Positions 60,514-64,000 of a stretch of 64,000 nt of DNA are shown here, in pieces; within the stretch, counting starts at the first letter, position 1; each line of letters begins with the position of its first letter. A program made the position numbers and the translations under genes. Below the pieces are notes generated by a model that was given only the letters and a program-made list of their open reading frames with translations, did not search any database and was not told where the DNA came from. Source of the DNA: Pseudoflavonifractor sp. Marseille-P3106 (GTDB lineage Bacteria > Bacillota > Clostridia > Oscillospirales > Oscillospiraceae). The stretch is taken from assembly GCA_900169975.1 (NCBI GenBank), contig LT827125.1:62001-126000 (forward strand). Reading direction: 5' to 3'.

Positions 60514-63069
60514 TTAATCAGATTCCACGGTCAGAGTTTCACCGTCCGCAGTGGCGGTGATGTGGGTGACAGGTTCCAGATAGCTGTCAATGATCTGGGT
60601 GGCGATGGGGTCCTCCAGATCCTTCTGGATCTGGCGGCGCAGGTTCCGGGCCCCGTAGGTCTGAGAGAAGGACTTCTTCACCAGGTAGTCCAGAAGCCCT
60701 TCGTTGTAGGTAAACACAATCCCCTTATCTCTGAGATTGTCGGTAAGCTCCTGAAGCATGATCCTGGCAATGTGCTTGAAGTTGTCCTCGGTGAGCTTGT
60801 TGAAGTAGACGATCTCGTCCACGCGGTTGATGAACTCGGGGCGGAGGAAGCCCTCCAGCGCCTTCATGGCCTTGGCCTTGCCCTGCTCGTCTCCGGTGCG
60901 GCCGAAGCCCACGGCTCCTGTGGAGCCGGTGGTGGAGCCTGCGTTGGAGGTCATGACGATGACCGTGTTCTCGAAGTTCACGTTCCGGCCCTGGGCGTCG
61001 GTGATGTGGCCGTCGTCCAGAATTTGCAGAAGGATGTTCAGCACGTCGGGGTGGGCCTTCTCGATCTCGTCAAAGAGAATGACGCAGTAGGGCTTCCGGC
61101 GTACCTTCTCGGTGAGCTGTCCGGCCTCGTCATAGCCTACATAGCCCGGGGGGGAGCCGATGATCCGGGAGACCGAGAACTTCTCCATGAATTCCGACAT
61201 GTCCAGACGAATCAGGGACTCGGGGGAGTTGAACATGTCCTGGGCCAGACGTTTGACAAGCTCTGTCTTGCCCACGCCGGTGGAGCCAACAAAGATGAAG
61301 GACACGGGCTTGCGCTTGGAGGCGATGCCCACTCTTCCCCGGCGGACGGCGGCGGCCACTTCCCTCACCGCCTGATCCTGGCCCACGATGTGCTCCTTGA
61401 GCCGGTCCTCCAGATGGGCCAGACGCTCGTATTCCTGCTCCTGGATCTGGCTGGCCGGGATCTTGGTCCAAAGCTCGATGACCCGGGCCAGATGCTCCAT
61501 GGTGAGGGGCGGGGCGGACTGGGCTTCCAGCTTTTGCAGCTCGTCCTGGAGCTGAAGCTCCCGGCTCTTGATCTGGGCCAGACGCTCGTAGCCCTGATCC
61601 TCCTGCCCGGCGGAGAGGAGGCGGGTGCGCTCGGTCCCCAGCCGCTCCAGTTCGGCGTTCAAATTGCTCTGCTCCCGCTCGTTGTCCTTCAGACCAGGGG
61701 CCTGGGCGGGATCAATGGACAGGGCGGCGTGCTGCCCGGCCAGGGAGGAGAGCTTCCGGCGGATCTCGGCCTGCCGGGCCTCGTTGGCCTTGAGATCGGT
61801 CTGCCGTTTGTAGTCCCGGTTGTTGTTTTCATTGACCAGGCTCTCCCGCTGGGCCGCCAGGTCCTCCAGCTGCTTCTTCACCTGGCTTTCCCGGGCCAGG
61901 GACTTGTTGTGGAGGTTGACGTCGGAGCAGGCCTCGTCGATGAGGTCGATGGCCTTGTCGGGGAGGTAGCGGTCGCTGATATACCGCTCCGACATGGTGA
62001 CCGCCGCCCGGCACATGGCGGGGGAGATGGAGACGAAGTGGTACTTCTCATAGTAGGGCGCGATGCCGGTGAGGATCTTCACGCTGTCCTCAATGGACGG
62101 CTCATCCACCATCACCGGTTGGAAGCGGCGCTCCAAGGCGGAGTCCTTCTCAATGTGCTTGCGGTATTCGGTGAGCGTGGTGGCGCCGATGACCTGGATC
62201 TCGCCCCGGGAAAGAGCGGGCTTGAGGATGTTGGCGGCATTCATGCTGCCCTCGGCGTCGCCGGCGCCCACAATGTTGTGGACCTCGTCGATCATGAGGA
62301 TGATATTGCCCAGCTTCTTGACCTCGTCAATGAGGCCCTTCATCCGGCTTTCAAACTGGCCGCGGAACTGGGTCCCGGCCACCAGGGCGGTGAGATCCAG
62401 CAGATAGACCTCCTTGTCCTGGAGCTTATAGGGCACCTCTCCGCTCTGGATGCGCAGGGCCAGCCCCTCGGCAATGGCGGTCTTGCCCACGCCGGGCTCA
62501 CCAATGAGGCAGGGATTGTTTTTCTGCCGGCGGTTCAGGATCTGAATGGTCCGGGCGATCTCCTCATCCCGGCCCACGATCTTGTCCAGCTTGCCTTCGG
62601 CAGCCTTTTGGGTCAGGGAGATGCAGTAGCTCTCCAAAAATTTCCGCTTGCCCTCTTTGGCCTTGCCGCCCTTCTCTTCCCGGGTGCCGCGGCCGGAGGA
62701 TTCGCCGCCCCGCTCGGAGGCCGGATCCTGACCGGGGGCGGCGGAGCCGCCGAAGAGCTTGTTGAGGAAGGGGAAGGTGGCGGTTTTGCCCTCGTCTTCC
62801 TCCCCGTCATCATCGTTGTTCTGCTCCTGTCCGGAGAGGCCTTCGATGCCCTCGGCACCGCCGAAGGCGGACATCATCTCATTGGTGAGGTTGGCCACGT
62901 CGTCGTCGGAGAGGCCCATCTTCTGGATCATATCGTCCACAGGCTTGATGCCCAGTTCTCTGGCACAGTTGAGGCAGAGACCCTCGGTCTTGGTCTCGCT
63001 GTTCTCAATGCGCTGGATGAACACCACCGCCACGTTTTTATGACATCTGGAACAAAGGGTAGGCTGCAT
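60514..63069 (-). CDS. ClpE-like AAA+ protease ATPase with N-terminal zinc finger
   Basis: 851-residue Hsp100 unfoldase. Start 63069 (AAGGAG upstream) gives an N-terminal zinc ribbon, LCSRCHK and [10 protein letters not shown], as in ClpE, then a UVR-like acidic region and a long Gly/Glu/Lys-rich linker. ATPase 1 has [14 protein letters not shown] and [14 protein letters not shown]; a coiled middle domain follows with [16 protein letters not shown]. ATPase 2 has [16 protein letters not shown] and [14 protein letters not shown]. It likely feeds ClpP. No ClpC N-domain. No CtsR-type repeat was seen upstream. Confidence 0.9.
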   Translation of the reverse strand: MQPTLCSRCHKNVAVVFIQRIENSETKTEGLCLNCARELGIKPVDDMIQKMGLSDDDVANLTNEMMSAFGGAEGIEGLSGQEQNNDDDGEEDEGKTATFPFLNKLFGGSAAPGQDPASERGGESSGRGTREEKGGKAKEGKRKFLESYCISLTQKAAEGKLDKIVGRDEEIARTIQILNRRQKNNPCLIGEPGVGKTAIAEGLALRIQSGEVPYKLQDKEVYLLDLTALVAGTQFRGQFESRMKGLIDEVKKLGNIILMIDEVHNIVGAGDAEGSMNAANILKPALSRGEIQVIGATTLTEYRKHIEKDSALERRFQPVMVDEPSIEDSVKILTGIAPYYEKYHFVSISPAMCRAAVTMSERYISDRYLPDKAIDLIDEACSDVNLHNKSLARESQVKKQLEDLAAQRESLVNENNNRDYKRQTDLKANEARQAEIRRKLSSLAGQHAALSIDPAQAPGLKDNEREQSNLNAELERLGTERTRLLSAGQEDQGYERLAQIKSRELQLQDELQKLEAQSAPPLTMEHLARVIELWTKIPASQIQEQEYERLAHLEDRLKEHIVGQDQAVREVAAAVRRGRVGIASKRKPVSFIFVGSTGVGKTELVKRLAQDMFNSPESLIRLDMSEFMEKFSVSRIIGSPPGYVGYDEAGQLTEKVRRKPYCVILFDEIEKAHPDVLNILLQILDDGHITDAQGRNVNFENTVIVMTSNAGSTTGSTGAVGFGRTGDEQGKAKAMKALEGFLRPEFINRVDEIVYFNKLTEDNFKHIARIMLQELTDNLRDKGIVFTYNEGLLDYLVKKSFSQTYGARNLRRQIQKDLEDPIATQIIDSYLEPVTHITATADGETLTVESD

Positions 63070-63186
63070 TTTGGTCAACTCCTTTTCGGCCCGGGCCGTC
63101 TGCCCGGCCGTCATCGGGGCATGCGGTACCCCTCTGAGGCATTTATTCTAATTCGAAATTATGAACTGCGTATGAAAAATATAAAA

Positions 63187-63735
63187 TTATTTTTTGGAAT
63201 CTGAGGGATTCTCAGACTTTATCGCTGTGCGGAAGACCGCGGCATAGCGGAAGAGAGCGGCGAAGGACAGGAGCAGGGCAAAGGTGATCAGACCCACCGC
63301 CCAGGGGTAGGGAATGGGGAAAAGGACCATCGCCGCCAGCACCACAAAAAAGACGCCGGTAGAGGCCTTGCCCAGCCAGTTGGAAGGGATGACGTCCCGG
63401 GTGCGCCGGAGCAGGAACAGCCCGCCCAGGCCCATCAACAGTTCTTTGCAGAAGAAAGCGGCCACTGCCCAGAGGGGCAGCATGCCGTCGACGGCGACGC
63501 ACAGGATGACGGTAAAAGTCATCAGCTTGTCCGCCAGCGGATCAAGGACCCGCCCCAGCCGGGTCACCATGTGGAACCGACGGGCAATGTAGCCGTCGGC
63601 GATGTCGGTGACGAAGGCCACGGCATAGAGGAAGCCGGCCCACTGGTGGGCGGAGGGGAGGGGCAGGAAAAAGACCCGGGCAAATACCGGCACCAGAAGG
63701 AGACGGATCAGAGAGAGAAAATTGGGAAGATTCAC
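63187..63735 (-). CDS. pgsA: CDP-diacylglycerol-glycerol-3-phosphate 3-phosphatidyltransferase
   Basis: 182-residue membrane enzyme of phosphatidylglycerol synthesis. The CDP-alcohol phosphotransferase signature is complete: DIADGYIARRFHM then GRVLDPLADK, giving DxxDGxxAR...GxxxDxxxD. MNLPNFLSLIRLLLVPVF is the usual N-terminus. Several helices follow (LPLWAVAAFFCKELLMGLGG and AVGLITFALLLSFAALFRY). It lies on the same strand as clpE and the cvpA-like gene. Confidence 0.95.
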   Translation of the reverse strand: MNLPNFLSLIRLLLVPVFARVFFLPLPSAHQWAGFLYAVAFVTDIADGYIARRFHMVTRLGRVLDPLADKLMTFTVILCVAVDGMLPLWAVAAFFCKELLMGLGGLFLLRRTRDVIPSNWLGKASTGVFFVVLAAMVLFPIPYPWAVGLITFALLLSFAALFRYAAVFRTAIKSENPSDSKK

Positions 63736-63761
63736 AGGATCACCATTCTTTCGTCAGGCGC

Positions 63762-64000
63762 CTACACCAGCATCAGCAGTTCCATGGGGCTGTGCTCGGT
63801 GAGGAAGCGGAGCAGCTGGGTCTGGGATACCGTTTCGGAGGGAAGAAGACCGGTGAGATCGCACAGGACCCAGGCGGCCAGGTAGACCACCAAAAGGCCC
63901 TTGAGCAAGCCCAGCAATCCGCCGGCCATACGGTTGAGACCGCTGAGACCGGGGAGGCGGGCCACCAGATCCAGCGCATGGCTGAGCAGCGTCCAGACCA
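63762..64000 (-). CDS. CvpA-family membrane protein, truncated by window edge
   Basis: Only the C-terminal 78 or so residues are visible; the start lies beyond 64000. SHALDLVARLPGLSGLNRMAG, followed by GLLGLLKGLLVVYLAAWVLCD, matches the last two helices of CvpA-like proteins, with the conserved glycine-rich turn before the final membrane segment. It precedes pgsA on the same strand. CvpA proteins are linked to envelope functions of uncertain mechanism. Identification is moderate because only the end is seen. Confidence 0.6.
   Translation of the reverse strand, partial: VWTLLSHALDLVARLPGLSGLNRMAGGLLGLLKGLLVVYLAAWVLCDLTGLLPSETVSQTQLLRFLTEHSPMELLMLV

Noticed and set aside
1-64000. CRISPR array or defence island
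   Set aside because: No regularly spaced direct repeats and no cas, restriction-modification or toxin-antitoxin genes. The SLOG-fold protein at 56825 is not in a defence context.

Overview
The window is GC-rich bacterial chromosome with Firmicutes-type organisation: a large SRP RNA upstream of dnaX, AddB/AddA instead of RecBCD, a Cys T-box leader, an FMN riboswitch, a dnaG-rpoD operon and Bacillota-style TTGACA-17-TATAAT promoters. Codon use, the BMP lipoprotein, the clostridial one-chain PurL and a Faecalibacterium/Oscillospiraceae-like inverted repeat suggest a gut Oscillospiraceae (Flavonifractor/Lawsonibacter-like). That placement is inference.

Layout. 1-5.5 kb is accessory and decaying: a cysteine desulfurase cut by the window edge, a TtcA-like thiolase that has lost its ATP-binding core, a twice-frameshifted tcdA, an intact IscR-like Rrf2 regulator and a rhodanese (a sulfur-relay/tRNA-modification cluster), then a broken homocysteine methyltransferase and an 844-bp IS5-family element flanked by TA. 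5.6-8.4 kb: tRNA-Ala(CGC) with a tRNA half-gene beside it, SRP RNA, dnaX and ybaB (no recR follows). 8.4-14.4 kb: YoaK-like protein, a frameshifted metallo-beta-lactamase-fold gene, a DUF362/ferredoxin protein, deoC, a BMP-family lipoprotein, an inverted-repeat element and an AT-rich orphan. 14.6-21.7 kb: addB-addA. 21.8-31.4 kb: PadR module, rpmE, flavin reductase, hflX, GNAT, YigZ, dGTPase, dnaG and rpoD. 31.5-35 kb: first BlaI/M56 sensor module and small membrane proteins. 35.1-46.9 kb: the purine operon purE-C-F-M-N-orf-purO-AICAR transformylase-purD-purL, behind a promoter, a 38-codon leader ORF and a terminator hairpin. 47-53.4 kb: TPR-like membrane protein, T-box-cysE-cysS, MATE transporter, DUF378, GGDEF protein, XRE regulator and cdd. 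53.5-57.3 kb: deacetylase lipoprotein, membrane protein, FMN-riboswitch-ribU and a SLOG-fold protein. 57.4-60.5 kb: second BlaI/M56 module. 60.5-64 kb (minus strand): ClpE-like ATPase, pgsA and a partial cvpA-like gene.

The most distinctive content is the pair of BlaI-M56 (BlaR1/MecR1-like) modules. Each has its own operator over a strong promoter, and neither receptor carries the penicillin-binding domain of BlaR1. The second ends in a LytM/M23-like domain that keeps the three expected zinc ligands but has lost both catalytic histidines, which suggests a peptidoglycan-sensing pseudo-enzyme. The purine operon is also notable: the bifunctional PurH is replaced by a PurO-type IMP cyclohydrolase plus a stand-alone AICAR transformylase, and the leader looks like an attenuator.

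Single-base frameshifts recur in accessory genes (tcdA, homocysteine methyltransferase, metallo-hydrolase, first M56 receptor, a PadR-linked secreted protein, a small membrane protein). The long housekeeping genes are all intact. I read this mainly as real decay or slippage, but assembly error in homopolymers cannot be excluded from sequence alone.
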